Assembly (NCBI GenBank): GCA_963746265.1
Contig: CAVVAM010000011.1
Coordinates: 868,001 to 932,000, forward strand
Origin: Ilumatobacter sp963746265
GTDB taxonomy: Bacteria; Actinomycetota; Acidimicrobiia; Acidimicrobiales; Ilumatobacteraceae
Reading direction: 5' to 3'
DNA length: 64,000 nucleotides
In this document: positions 1 to 8,384 of the stretch, piece by piece
How the letters are laid out: every line of letters begins with the position of its first letter
Position numbering within the stretch: position 1 is the first letter of the stretch
Program-made: the position numbers and the translations under genes
The notes under the pieces: model-generated
Database searches by the model: none
The model's input: the letters and a program-made list of their open reading frames with translations, nothing else
What the model was told of the DNA's origin: nothing

Positions 1-680
1 CGTAGTGACAGCGTCGCCGGGCCCGCCGGTAACGTCGTGGCCTCGCCGAAGAAGACGACCTCGACACCGTTGCGTTGGATGTCTCGATCACTCAGCAGAC
101 ACACCACGTCGTTGCGACGGAGCGCGGCCAACACCTCCCGACCGGCAGACGGCCCCAACGCCACCACGTTCATGCCCAGCTGCTGCCGGAGATCGACGAA
201 CCACTCGAACAGTTCGCGCGGTTCGATCTCTTCGACCACGACCGTGATCCCGTGGCCACGTTCGACGAGCCAGCGGCCCGCCCACTCCCAGCCGCCGAGG
301 TGTGGCAAAGCCAGGAGCACGCCGTTGCCCCCTGCGAGGGCATCGACGACGTGCTCGTACCCTTGCACCCGCATGCCGCGCTCGACCGCGGCGCCACTCA
401 GGTGGGGAAGCCGAAAGCTCTCGAGCCAGTACCGCGTGGAGGAGTCGAACGCATCCTGCACCGTTCGCCGGAGCCGCGCCCCTCCGATCGTCGGATCAGC
501 CCGCCGGAGATGCCGTTCGATCATCGCTCGTCGATCGAGGTTCGACCAGTTCGCGCCCAGACCGAGCACGGGCACCAATCCCTGCGCCGCGAACCCCGGG
601 AGACCCCGAGCGGTCAGTGCAGCGAGGCGATACCCGCCGAACGCAGCGGCATCGGTGACGCGCGACCGCGTGCGGTTCAC
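1..680 (-). CDS. Phosphatidylinositol mannoside acyltransferase (LpxL/PatA family), 3' end cut by the window
   Basis: Membrane-associated acyltransferase of the LpxL/HtrB family. Next to a CDP-alcohol phosphatidyltransferase it is most likely the PatA-type enzyme that acylates phosphatidylinositol mannoside. I translated about 226 residues from a GTG at 678-680, 13 bases after the pgsA stop. The catalytic H-x4-acid motif reads HLGGWE (His127, Glu132), matching the position of the active-site histidine in mycobacterial PatA. The conserved DRDIQRNGVEVVFFGE block and TLPAGPA follow near the window edge. The order thrS, HIT, pgsA, acyltransferase is that of Mycobacterium. A pimA glycosyltransferase would be expected beyond position 1 but is not visible. 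Confidence 0.87.
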   Translation of the reverse strand, partial: MNRTRSRVTDAAAFGGYRLAALTARGLPGFAAQGLVPVLGLGANWSNLDRRAMIERHLRRADPTIGGARLRRTVQDAFDSSTRYWLESFRLPHLSGAAVERGMRVQGYEHVVDALAGGNGVLLALPHLGGWEWAGRWLVERGHGITVVVEEIEPRELFEWFVDLRQQLGMNVVALGPSAGREVLAALRRNDVVCLLSDRDIQRNGVEVVFFGEATTLPAGPATLSL

Positions 681-693
681 CGACTTGACCCGA

Positions 694-1413
694 TCAGTCC
701 TGTCGGCGAGGCACGCGCGCTCGGAGAGGTACTCGCGTGCTCCGACGAGTCGTCCGAGCCTCCCTCCGAGACGCCCGCCGCTCGCGACGCAGATCGATCC
801 GGGCCTGGGTCACCGGGGCCACCTCGGCCTGCTTCCAGACCTTCACGAACCGCTGGACCGCGGTGAACGAGATCAGGATGAGCATGCCCCACAGGATCCA
901 CACGAGTGCACCTTCGTAGAAGGACTCGAGCAGCAGCCCGACACACAGCACGACGATCCGTTCCGCGCGCTCCATCAACCCGCCCTTGGCTTCGAGCCCC
1001 AGCGACTCGGCCTTTGCGCGCTGATAGGACACGAGCGACGACACGGCCAGGACGGCATACGGGAGCACGGCGAGGCGCGGGTCCTGGGTCGTCGCGAAGT
1101 AGTAGGCGATCCCGCCGAGCAGGAGCGCATCGGTGACGCGGTCGATCGTGGAGTCGAAGAAGGCACCGCGTTGACTCGACGTGTTGGACGCCTTCGCGAG
1201 CGCGCCGTCGAGCAGGTCGGGCAGTGCGGCCAGGATCACCAGGACCAGCCCGAGGCGCAGTCGGCCGGAACCCACCGCGACGGCAGCAGATGCCCCGACC
1301 AGCAGGCCGACCACGGTCAGGTGGTCGGGAGTCAGGCCCGTCTTGCGGAGCGCGGCGCCCATCGGCTTGACCGCGGCGTCGACCGGTTTGCGGAATTTGC
1401 CGTCGAAGACCAT
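694..1413 (-). CDS. pgsA: CDP-alcohol phosphatidyltransferase (phosphatidylinositol phosphate synthase type)
   Basis: Integral membrane enzyme that joins a CDP-diacylglycerol to an alcohol. By context the alcohol is probably inositol phosphate, giving the anchor for phosphatidylinositol mannosides. The family signature D-x2-DG-x2-A-x9-G-x3-D-x3-D is present (DLLDGALAK then GAFFDSTID), with Lys where Arg is usual after Ala. Several hydrophobic segments follow. The ATG at 1411-1413 shares its A with the TGA of the upstream gene (TGATG), so translation is probably coupled. The same frame stays open to 1671, but that part is antisense-like filler and the upstream gene fixes the start. Length (239 residues) fits the family. 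Confidence 0.88.
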   Translation of the reverse strand: MVFDGKFRKPVDAAVKPMGAALRKTGLTPDHLTVVGLLVGASAAVAVGSGRLRLGLVLVILAALPDLLDGALAKASNTSSQRGAFFDSTIDRVTDALLLGGIAYYFATTQDPRLAVLPYAVLAVSSLVSYQRAKAESLGLEAKGGLMERAERIVVLCVGLLLESFYEGALVWILWGMLILISFTAVQRFVKVWKQAEVAPVTQARIDLRRERRASRREARTTRRSTRVPLRARVPRRQD

Positions 1414-1937
1414 CAGTGCTCCGATGCGGACGGGCGCCACTGCTCGGGGTTGTCCTCGACCAGGTGTTGGATGACACGGCCGTCGACCGCATCGACGAGC
1501 ACGAGACCACGCCGCTCGGGCGGCTCCTCGGTCGAGTAGCACAACACTCGCCAGGTCGGCCGGCTCCGCAGGCCATGCCACACCTGCTGGGCCGAGGCGT
1601 GTCCCACGGGGAATCCGATCGCCTGCTGTGCCTCCACCAGGGCCTCCTTCTCGTCGACGTTCATGCGCCATCCCGACGTGATGCTGATCGCAGCGGCCCC
1701 GCCGAGGATCACGGCAGCCCAGGCGAACCCGCCGTTCACGAGCGGTGAGGAGTCGCGGCTCGTCAGGAACGCGACAAGACAGCCGGTGGCCAGGACGAGG
1801 TAGATGTAGCCGGGGATCCGCCGGCGGGAGTTGTCCGGGAAGCGGTACGCCCCGACGAAATCGGCAGCGTTGATGTCGTCGGGGAGTTCGTCGCGAAGGT
1901 CGTCGACCGAGTCGGGGACCGAGTCGGGAGGTTGCAT
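1413..1937 (-). CDS. Small two-helix membrane protein of unknown function in the PIM lipid cluster
   Basis: A 174-residue protein I cannot assign to a named family. The N-terminal 40 residues are acidic (PDDINAADF). Two hydrophobic segments at about 43-60 and 70-88 are followed by a soluble C-terminal domain of about 80 residues that includes a WRMNVDEKEALVEAQQAIG stretch. It sits between the HIT gene and pgsA and overlaps the pgsA start by one base, so it is probably co-expressed with phosphoinositide synthesis. In mycobacteria these two neighbours are adjacent with no such gene between them. A role as a membrane partner of PgsA would be inference only. Confidence 0.75.
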   Translation of the reverse strand: MQPPDSVPDSVDDLRDELPDDINAADFVGAYRFPDNSRRRIPGYIYLVLATGCLVAFLTSRDSSPLVNGGFAWAAVILGGAAAISITSGWRMNVDEKEALVEAQQAIGFPVGHASAQQVWHGLRSRPTWRVLCYSTEEPPERRGLVLVDAVDGRVIQHLVEDNPEQWRPSASEH

Positions 1938-2041
1938 GATCAGATCAGCCTAGGAGGTCGGGGCAGCGGTCGCTGCGCCGCGGTCCATTTCCGCTCGGGT
2001 CGCAGGTCGTCGACCGTCGACCGGTGCGCTCGGCGGGCGCC

Positions 2042-2548
2042 TCATGGCCATGCCGCGCGGAGCTTGCGCGCCGTCTCGTCCAGGGGTTCGGGCAGGGTTC
2101 GGGTGTTGGCGATGGTCGTCATGAAGTTGGCATCGCCCGTCCAGCGCGGCACCACATGAACATGGAGATGCTCGCTCACGGATCCTCCGGCAGGGCGTCC
2201 GAGGTTGACCCCGACGTTCACGCCGTCGGGCGAGTAGGCCTGCTTGACGGCACGCACGGCATCGGTGACCGTCGCCCACAGATCAGCCGCCTCAGAGGGG
2301 TCCAGCACCTCGAGGTCGGCGACCTCCCGGTACGGCAACACCAGCGTGTGACCGGTTCCGTAGGGGTAGGCGTTGAGAATCGCGAACACGAACTCGCTGC
2401 GGTGCACGATGTTGGTCACCTCGTCCGGGTCACCGGACCGAAGGATCTTCGTGAACACACTGCCCGGCTCCCCACGGTCATACGTCGACCCGACGGACGA
2501 GACATACGACGAGCGCCACCCGTTCCAGAGGCGTTCGAAACCGGTCAT
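2042..2548 (-). CDS. HIT-domain nucleotide hydrolase/phosphorylase
   Basis: Cytosolic histidine-triad protein of 168 residues from the ATG at 2546-2548 (MTGFERLWNGW). The H-phi-H-phi-H-phi-phi signature appears as HLHVHVV, preceded by NLGRPAGGSVSE. The middle histidine is the nucleophile that cleaves phosphoanhydride bonds in this family. The mycobacterial protein in the same position between thrS and pgsA is an Ap4A phosphorylase, and that activity is the best guess here. It lies 92 bases downstream of the next feature, which ends at 2640, and 104 bases upstream of the small membrane protein gene. An in-frame extension to 2593 exists, but the ATG start matches family length better. Confidence 0.87.
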   Translation of the reverse strand: MTGFERLWNGWRSSYVSSVGSTYDRGEPGSVFTKILRSGDPDEVTNIVHRSEFVFAILNAYPYGTGHTLVLPYREVADLEVLDPSEAADLWATVTDAVRAVKQAYSPDGVNVGVNLGRPAGGSVSEHLHVHVVPRWTGDANFMTTIANTRTLPEPLDETARKLRAAWP

Positions 2549-2684
2549 GGCGTTGATGTCTAGCACCCGGACCGGCCGTGACCGGGCGTACACTCCCGAC
2601 CTCGGCCGTCCGACTCATGTGACCGTCGGGCAACGCTCGGGGACGGCCTCGGGCCGACCCGGATGTTCGCACTCGGCCCGTCGA

Positions 2685-4667
2685 TCATCCCGCCAGGACG
2701 TGCTCGGTGCTGGCCGCGACCTCATCGGTGAGACGAGCCACGAACTCGCTGAGACCGACGCCTCGCTCGACCTCTCCCCCACGCGGGTTGACGCCGACGG
2801 TGGTCGCAGCAAGATCGTCGTCGCCCACGACGAGGATGTACGGGATCTTCTCCATCTTCGACGAGCGGATCCGCTTGCCCAGCGCATCGTTCGCGTCGAT
2901 GACGTCCACCCGGACACCGGCTGCGGCGAGGCGTTCGCGGACGGCTTCGGCATATTCCTCATGCGCCGTCGCCACGGGGAGCACACGAACCTGGACCGGC
3001 GCCAGCCACGTCGGGAAGTTCCCGGCGTAGTGCTCGATCATCACGCCCATGAATCGCTCGATCGAGCCGAGCAGCGCCCGGTGCAACATGATCGGACGGT
3101 GCCGTTCGTTGTCGGCGCCCACGTACTCGAGGTCGAATCGTTCGGGCAACTGGAAGTCGGCCTGGATCGTCGAGAGCTGCCACGAGCGGCCGATCGCGTC
3201 ACGCACGTCGATGTCGATCTTCGGGCCGTAGAACGCGGCGTCGCCCTCCTTGACGTCGTAGTCGAGGCCGTGGGTCTCGAGAGCTTGCCGGAGCGCCTCG
3301 GTCGCTTCCTCCCAGATCTCGTCGGAGCCGACGTACTTGTCGGGGTCCTTGGTGGAGAGGTTGAACGTGAACTCGTCGAAACCGAAGGCACGAAGCACCG
3401 ACAGCACGAAGTCGAGCAGCGAGGCGATCTCGTCGGCGAGCTGCTCTTTGGTGCAGTAGATGTGGCTGTCATCCTGCGTGAACCCGCGGATGCGGAGCAA
3501 ACCGTGGAGCGTCCCGGCACGCTCGTAGCGGTACACGTTGCCGAGTTCGAACAGCCGGAGCGGCAGCTCTCGGTAGCTGCGCTGCCGGCTCTTGAAGATC
3601 AGGCAGTGCATCGGGCAGTTCATCGGCTTCATGTAGTACGTGCCGTTGTCCATCTCCATCGGCGGGTACATGCTGTCGGCGTACCACTCGAGGTGCCCGG
3701 AGGTCTCGAACAGCTTGCCGTTCGCGAGGTGGGGCGTGAAGACGAACTCGTAGCCGCCGTGCTCGTGCCGTTCGCGGCTGTAGTCCTCCATCAGTTTGCG
3801 GACGATCGCTCCCTTCGGATGCCAGACGGCGAGCCCACCGCCGAGCTCGGACGGGAAGCTCAACAGGTCGAGTTCGCTGGCGAGCTTGCGATGATCGCGC
3901 TTGGCGGCCTCTTCGAGACGGTGGAGATGTTCGGCGAGCGCCTGCTTGGACTCCCATGCGGTGCCGTAGATGCGCTGCAGCATGATGCCGTCCTCGTTGC
4001 CGCGCCAGTGCGCCCCCGAGACCCGCTGCAACTTGAAGTGCCCCAACCTTCCGGTCGAGGGAACGTGTGGCCCCACGCACATGTCGACGAAATCGTCGGT
4101 GTTGCGGTAGGCGCTGATCACGCCGTCGCCCGACACCTCGCCGGCGTCGAGCTGATCCCCTGCGGCCGACTCGACACGCTCGATGATCTCGACCTTGTAG
4201 GGCTGATCGGCGAACAACTCCTTCGCCTCGGCCATCGACATCTCGCTCCGGACGAACGGCTGGTTCGCCTTGACGATGTCGCGCATCTCGGCCTCGATCG
4301 CGGCGAGGTCGTCGTCGCTGAACGTCTTTCCGCCGGGCAGGTCGAAGTCGTAGTAGAAGCCGTTCTCGATCGCCGGACCGATCGAGAACTTGGCGCCGGG
4401 GAACAGGCGGGTCACGGCCTGAGCGAGCACGTGCGCCGTCGAATGACGCAGCACGTGACGACCCTCGTCCGTCTCGTTCGTGATGATGCCGACCTCGCTG
4501 CCGTCTGGCAGTGCTGCCGTCAGGTCGGCCTCGGTCCCGTCGACGGTCGCCGCGACGGCCGCCTTCTTCAGTCGATTGCCGATGGAGGCAGCCAGGTCGA
4601 GGGCCGTGGAGCCTTCGGGCAGCTCACGCTCGGATCCGTCCGGCAGGGAGATGGTGATGTTCGACAT
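2685..4667 (-). CDS. thrS: Threonyl-tRNA synthetase
   Basis: Charges tRNA-Thr with threonine. At 660 residues it has full family length. The N-terminal TGS domain covers about residues 1-62. The editing domain carries the HxxxH motif HSTAH (75-79) and CVGPHV. The class II catalytic core has the zinc-binding MNCPMHC segment, motif 2 around YRYERAGTLHGLLRIRGF and motif 3 near HRALLGSIERF. The C-terminal anticodon-binding domain closes with LSEFVARLTDEV. The 177-base leader has no T-box core (TGGNACCGCGG), so this synthetase does not appear to be T-box controlled, unlike ileS in the same window. Confidence 0.97.
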   Translation of the reverse strand: MSNITISLPDGSERELPEGSTALDLAASIGNRLKKAAVAATVDGTEADLTAALPDGSEVGIITNETDEGRHVLRHSTAHVLAQAVTRLFPGAKFSIGPAIENGFYYDFDLPGGKTFSDDDLAAIEAEMRDIVKANQPFVRSEMSMAEAKELFADQPYKVEIIERVESAAGDQLDAGEVSGDGVISAYRNTDDFVDMCVGPHVPSTGRLGHFKLQRVSGAHWRGNEDGIMLQRIYGTAWESKQALAEHLHRLEEAAKRDHRKLASELDLLSFPSELGGGLAVWHPKGAIVRKLMEDYSRERHEHGGYEFVFTPHLANGKLFETSGHLEWYADSMYPPMEMDNGTYYMKPMNCPMHCLIFKSRQRSYRELPLRLFELGNVYRYERAGTLHGLLRIRGFTQDDSHIYCTKEQLADEIASLLDFVLSVLRAFGFDEFTFNLSTKDPDKYVGSDEIWEEATEALRQALETHGLDYDVKEGDAAFYGPKIDIDVRDAIGRSWQLSTIQADFQLPERFDLEYVGADNERHRPIMLHRALLGSIERFMGVMIEHYAGNFPTWLAPVQVRVLPVATAHEEYAEAVRERLAAAGVRVDVIDANDALGKRIRSSKMEKIPYILVVGDDDLAATTVGVNPRGGEVERGVGLSEFVARLTDEVAASTEHVLAG

Positions 4668-4834
4668 GACGCCGAAAAGTCTACGAGGCGGTCACGTCGA
4701 ATCTCGGGAGGTTTCTGACGGCCACCGTGGCCGGACCGACCGAGGAAGCGACATGGGCGTGTTGGACCGGCGGGTCACGAACGAACGTGGCCGGACCCCG
4801 AACGACTCGGCGGTGCCCGCCAGCTCGCGGCAGT

Positions 4835-4857
4835 TCGCCGCTGCTACCCGGCGGCGA
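4835..4857 (-). terminator. Hairpin enclosing the plsC stop codon
   Basis: Six-base inverted repeat (TCGCCG / CGGCGA) with an 11-base loop that contains the plsC stop codon (4844-4846). No T-tract follows. It is one of six stop-in-loop hairpins in the window and precedes the gap before thrS. Termination is inferred. Confidence 0.35.
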
Positions 4858-5605
4858 CGAGTTCGAGCTCGCGATCCGGAGTCGGGTCGTCGGCCACCGT
4901 GCCGACTCGACCCGCCGCCGGGGCACTCTCGTCATTCCGCTCACCGGAGTAGGCGTTGTGGTAGGTCTGACCCGTCATCTCGCGGATCTCGAACATCACC
5001 TCGTCGATCATCGATCGCCAAGCCAGGTGTTCGGCGCCACGCCCTGCGTATCGCTCCGGACGAATCGCCCGACCGATCTCGATCCGGCACGACTTGCCCC
5101 ACTTCGGCATGTTCGAGCCGATCGGCTGGATCTCGTCGGTGCCGGTGATGCCGACCGGGAAGATCGGGCAGCCGATGCTCGTGGCGAGCCGCGCAGCACC
5201 GGTACGACCCTTGTACAGGTCACCGTCACGGCTCCGCGTTCCCTCCGGGTAGATGCCGAACAGTTCGCCACGCTTGAGCACGTCTTCGGCCGCGTCGAGG
5301 GCGGCCTGGCTCTTGCTCCCCCCGGAACGATCGATCGGGATCATCCCCAGAGCCGGGAACAAGTACTTCGTCTTCCAGTCGTCCATGTATTCGGCCTTGC
5401 CCACGAAGCTGATGTTGCGGGGCACCGTCAGCATCAACAACGCCGAGTCGAGGAAGCTGATGTGGTTCGGGCACAGGATCGCGGGTCCGTCCGCCGGGAG
5501 CCGTTCGTAGCCGACCTTCTCGATGTCCCAGGCGAGGTTCGCCAGCGGGCGGACGACCGCGCGCGTGCGGGACTGCAGTCTGCTCGCACCCGGACTTTCG
5601 GTCAT
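4844..5605 (-). CDS. plsC: 1-acyl-sn-glycerol-3-phosphate acyltransferase (PlsC family)
   Basis: Peripheral membrane enzyme that adds the second acyl chain to lysophosphatidic acid in phospholipid synthesis. The family motifs are clear: NHISFLD (residues 47-53, the H-x4-D catalytic pair) and PEGTRSRDG (120-128, acyl-acceptor site). Length is 253 residues. The last 40 residues are a low-complexity acidic tail not needed for the fold. The gene lies upstream of thrS and fits the surrounding lipid-synthesis cluster. PlsC homologues can use other lyso-lipids, so the exact acceptor is not certain. Confidence 0.9.
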   Translation of the reverse strand: MTESPGASRLQSRTRAVVRPLANLAWDIEKVGYERLPADGPAILCPNHISFLDSALLMLTVPRNISFVGKAEYMDDWKTKYLFPALGMIPIDRSGGSKSQAALDAAEDVLKRGELFGIYPEGTRSRDGDLYKGRTGAARLATSIGCPIFPVGITGTDEIQPIGSNMPKWGKSCRIEIGRAIRPERYAGRGAEHLAWRSMIDEVMFEIREMTGQTYHNAYSGERNDESAPAAGRVGTVADDPTPDRELELVAAG

Positions 5606-5683
5606 CCCTCGAACTGTAGAACATGGCGGTGACCGTTCGTCACCCGCTGATCGACATTTTCGTGAACGTCACGCGCGTCGGAG

Positions 5684-6811
5684 TCAGAGCTCGACACCCA
5701 GCAGGTCGGCCGCGGAGCGCGTCGATTCACCTCGGCGAGCGGCGTCGTCGATCGCTGCCACCGCGCCCGGCGAGTCCAGATCGTCGTCGAGCCGGGCTCG
5801 CACCTCGTCGATGACGTCACCATCGCTTCCGTCAGCCGCCGAACGCCACGTTGCGAGCCGCTCGGCGTTGCGCGGCATCAGACCGTCGTCCCATTCCCAT
5901 TCCGTCCGGTAGTGGTGCTCGATGAGCCCGAGCCTGACGACCATGGGTTCGTACTTCTCGCGCAGTCCGTCGACGAACACCAGGTTGCCGAGGCTCTTGG
6001 ACATCTTCGTGCCCTCCATGTGGATCAGCGCCGTGTGCATCCAGTGCTTGACGAACGGCACCCCGGTCGCCGCCTCCGACTGCGCCCGCTCGCATTCATG
6101 GTGGGGGAAGATGAGGTCGGTGCCGCCGCCGTGAAGGTCGATCGTCGTTCCGAGTTCGCGGAGGGCAAGAGCACTGCACTCGATGTGCCAGCCGGGCCGA
6201 CCGGCGCCCCACATCGTGTCCCATGACGGTTCGTCGTCGGCGGACGGGTGCCAGAGCACGAAGTCGAGCGGATGGCGTTTGTTCGGATCGTCGACGTGCC
6301 CTCCCCGCTCGCGTGCCAGCGCGAGCATCTCGGCCTCCGAATAGTTGCTGAGCGTGCCGAACGACTCGAATCGCGTGACGTCGAAGTAGACCGAGCCGCC
6401 CGCCTCGTAGGCGAAACCACGATCGAGCACCATGCCGATGAACCCGCGAATGTCGGGGATCGCCGACGACGCCCGGGGCGACGACGACACCGGCAAGGCG
6501 TTGAGTGCCACCATGTCCCGCTCGAACCGGGCCTCCTCGGCAGCGGCCAGATCGAGGTAGTGCACTCCGAGCTCACGAGCCTTCGCGAACAGCGGGTCGT
6601 CGACATCGGTGACGTTCCGGACGCACCGGACGGTGTGCCCCTGGTCGATCAGGTGTCGTTTGAGGACGTCGTACGAGATGAACGTGGCGGCGTGGCCCAG
6701 GTGGGTCGCGTCGTAGGGGGTGATCCCGCAGATGTACATGAGCACCTGCTCGTCCGGTTCGAACGGCACGATGGCACGCCGCGCAGTGTCATAGAGCTGC
6801 AGGGTCGACAT
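5684..6811 (-). CDS. mshC: L-cysteine:GlcN-Ins ligase (mycothiol synthesis)
   Basis: ATP-dependent ligase joining cysteine to glucosaminyl-inositol, the third step of mycothiol synthesis. It is a paralogue of cysteinyl-tRNA synthetase. The sequence YICGITPYDATHLGHA is the MshC form of the zinc-cysteine and HIGH-like region (Cys28, THLGH at 36-40), and KMSKS is at 269-273. Other zinc ligands are visible as IECS and FPHHEC. At 375 residues it lacks the C-terminal anticodon-binding domain of CysS, which supports MshC over a tRNA synthetase. It starts two bases after the F420 reductase stop, so the two redox-cofactor genes are probably co-transcribed. Confidence 0.9.
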   Translation of the reverse strand: MSTLQLYDTARRAIVPFEPDEQVLMYICGITPYDATHLGHAATFISYDVLKRHLIDQGHTVRCVRNVTDVDDPLFAKARELGVHYLDLAAAEEARFERDMVALNALPVSSSPRASSAIPDIRGFIGMVLDRGFAYEAGGSVYFDVTRFESFGTLSNYSEAEMLALARERGGHVDDPNKRHPLDFVLWHPSADDEPSWDTMWGAGRPGWHIECSALALRELGTTIDLHGGGTDLIFPHHECERAQSEAATGVPFVKHWMHTALIHMEGTKMSKSLGNLVFVDGLREKYEPMVVRLGLIEHHYRTEWEWDDGLMPRNAERLATWRSAADGSDGDVIDEVRARLDDDLDSPGAVAAIDDAARRGESTRSAADLLGVEL

Positions 6812-6813
6812 GC

Positions 6814-7491
6814 TCAGGCCTGCACCGCCCGGGGATCGGATTTGATTCCCGTCAGCTTCGGGGCGACGCGCGTCTTGTACCGCACGTTCAGCTGGAGCAG
6901 CACTGCGGTGAACGCCTCGATCGCAGTCGCGTTCGAGAGCTCACCCGCATCCAGTGGACGGCAACCCGGGATCTTGTTCACCATCTCGCTGATCGTCAAG
7001 ACCGCTGCCGGATCGTCCCCGCAGATCAGCACGTCGCTCTCGATGGGCTCACCGATCTGCCCGAGCTCGGCGGCGGGCAGATGATGGAACGCTGCCACGA
7101 CGTGGCTGTCCGGCACTGCCGCCTGGACGTGAGCGGCGACGCTCCCCCGCGGTGGCACCAGGGGCTGGAACTCACGGCCGACCCGGATCAGCGCGTTCGC
7201 CATGCTGACCACGATCTTGCCGCGCAGGTAGTCGGCGTGGTCCTGCGCCATCGTCGCAGCCGAGTCCCACGGCGTCGCAATGACCACGATGTCGCAGTCG
7301 GCCGCCGCGGCGTTGTCGCCGTAGCCGAGATTCTCCTCGAGTTCGGGAAATCGCTCGACGAACGAGTCGCGGCTCTCCATCGCCCGGTACTTCGATCGTG
7401 AGCCGATGACGGCTTCGTACCCCACGCTGGCCAGTCGGGCGGCCAGGCTGCTGCCGGCCGGTCCGCTGCCGCCGATCACACCGATTCGCAT
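6814..7491 (-). CDS. npdG: F420H2:NADP oxidoreductase (NpdG/Fno family)
   Basis: Transfers hydride between NADP and the deazaflavin cofactor F420. A glycine-rich dinucleotide fold begins at once (MRIGVIGGSGPAGSSLA), followed by the NADP 2'-phosphate-binding GSRSK, then IATPWDS and the substrate-side AAFHHLPAAEL. I start at ATG 7489-7491 because it places the Rossmann strand at the N terminus as in the family. An upstream start at 7509 would add six residues. Length is about 225 residues. It is divergent from fabI, with 95 bases between them, and nearly abuts mshC. Confidence 0.88.
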   Translation of the reverse strand: MRIGVIGGSGPAGSSLAARLASVGYEAVIGSRSKYRAMESRDSFVERFPELEENLGYGDNAAAADCDIVVIATPWDSAATMAQDHADYLRGKIVVSMANALIRVGREFQPLVPPRGSVAAHVQAAVPDSHVVAAFHHLPAAELGQIGEPIESDVLICGDDPAAVLTISEMVNKIPGCRPLDAGELSNATAIEAFTAVLLQLNVRYKTRVAPKLTGIKSDPRAVQA

Positions 7492-7586
7492 CCTGCGAGC
7501 CTTGCACACGCAGCCCGCCGCGTGCCTGGTCGCGGTTCTGGGGCAAACGTGCGACGGACCTGGCTGCGCCGACTACGTTCCGACAG

Positions 7587-8366
7587 ATGGGAATGCTGGA
7601 TGGCAAGAAGCTCGTGATCACCGGAGTTCTGACCGATGCCTCGCTGGCGTTCGGCGTGGCTCGGATCGCTCTCGACGAAGGAGCCGACATCGTGCTCACG
7701 GGAGCAGGCCGCGCCCTGAGCCTGACGCGGCGCACGTCACGAAAGCTCGGCCAGTCGCACGGCACCGACATCGACGTGTTCGAGTTCGACGTCACCGTGC
7801 CGGAGCACGTCGAGTCGGTTCGTGATGCGGTGGCGGCCAAGTGGGGCCGGGTCGACGGCGTGCTGCATGCGATCGGCTTCGCTCCCGAGTCGTGCCTCGG
7901 CGACGACTTCTTCGATGCCCCGTGGGACGACGTGGCCGTGGCCATGCACATCTCGACGTACTCGCTTAAGACGCTCGCCGACGCGTTCGTGCCGCTGATG
8001 GGCGAGGGCGGCTCGTTCGTCGGGCTCGACTTCGACAACCGGCAGGCGTGGCCCGCCTACAACTGGATGGGCGTCGCCAAGTCGGCGCTCCAGAGCCTGT
8101 CGCGGTACATGGCCCGCGAGCTCGGCCCGCAGCAGATCCGGTGCAACCTCGTCGCCGCCGGTCCGATCAAGACGATGGCCGCCAAGTCGATTCCCGGCTT
8201 CCAACTGTTCGAGGACACCTGGGACGGGCGCGCTCCGCTCGGCTGGGACGTGCAGAACTCCGAGCCCGTGGCGCGGGCCTGCGTCGCCCTGCTGTCCGAC
8301 TGGTTCCCCGCCACGACCGGAGAGATCATCCACGTCGACGGGGGCTACCACGCGGTTGGTGCCTGA
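7587..8366 (+). CDS. fabI: Enoyl-[acyl-carrier-protein] reductase, InhA type
   Basis: Reduces the trans-2-enoyl-ACP double bond in the last step of fatty acid elongation, using NADH. It is an SDR-fold protein of 259 residues that begins MGMLDGKKLVITGVLTDASL, the InhA/FabI form of the nucleotide-binding motif. HAIGFAP, the catalytic Tyr-x6-Lys (YNWMGVAK) and the C-terminal TTGEIIHVDGGYH are all present. It is divergent from the F420 reductase and ends 18 bases before a convergent esterase gene. Whether it works on long meromycolate-like chains or ordinary fatty acids cannot be told from sequence. Confidence 0.93.
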   Translation: MGMLDGKKLVITGVLTDASLAFGVARIALDEGADIVLTGAGRALSLTRRTSRKLGQSHGTDIDVFEFDVTVPEHVESVRDAVAAKWGRVDGVLHAIGFAPESCLGDDFFDAPWDDVAVAMHISTYSLKTLADAFVPLMGEGGSFVGLDFDNRQAWPAYNWMGVAKSALQSLSRYMARELGPQQIRCNLVAAGPIKTMAAKSIPGFQLFEDTWDGRAPLGWDVQNSEPVARACVALLSDWFPATTGEIIHVDGGYHAVGA

Positions 8367-8384
8367 CCCTGTTCGACCCGAGAG

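Noticed and set aside
2373..4718. 781-codon open frame on the plus strand opposite thrS
   Set aside because: It mirrors thrS codon structure in GC-rich DNA; composition is Val/Arg/Glu/His-rich, with no domain recognisable, while thrS is certain.
4668..4834. T-box or other riboswitch upstream of thrS
   Set aside because: No TGGNACCGCGG core or specifier-like stem on the minus strand.
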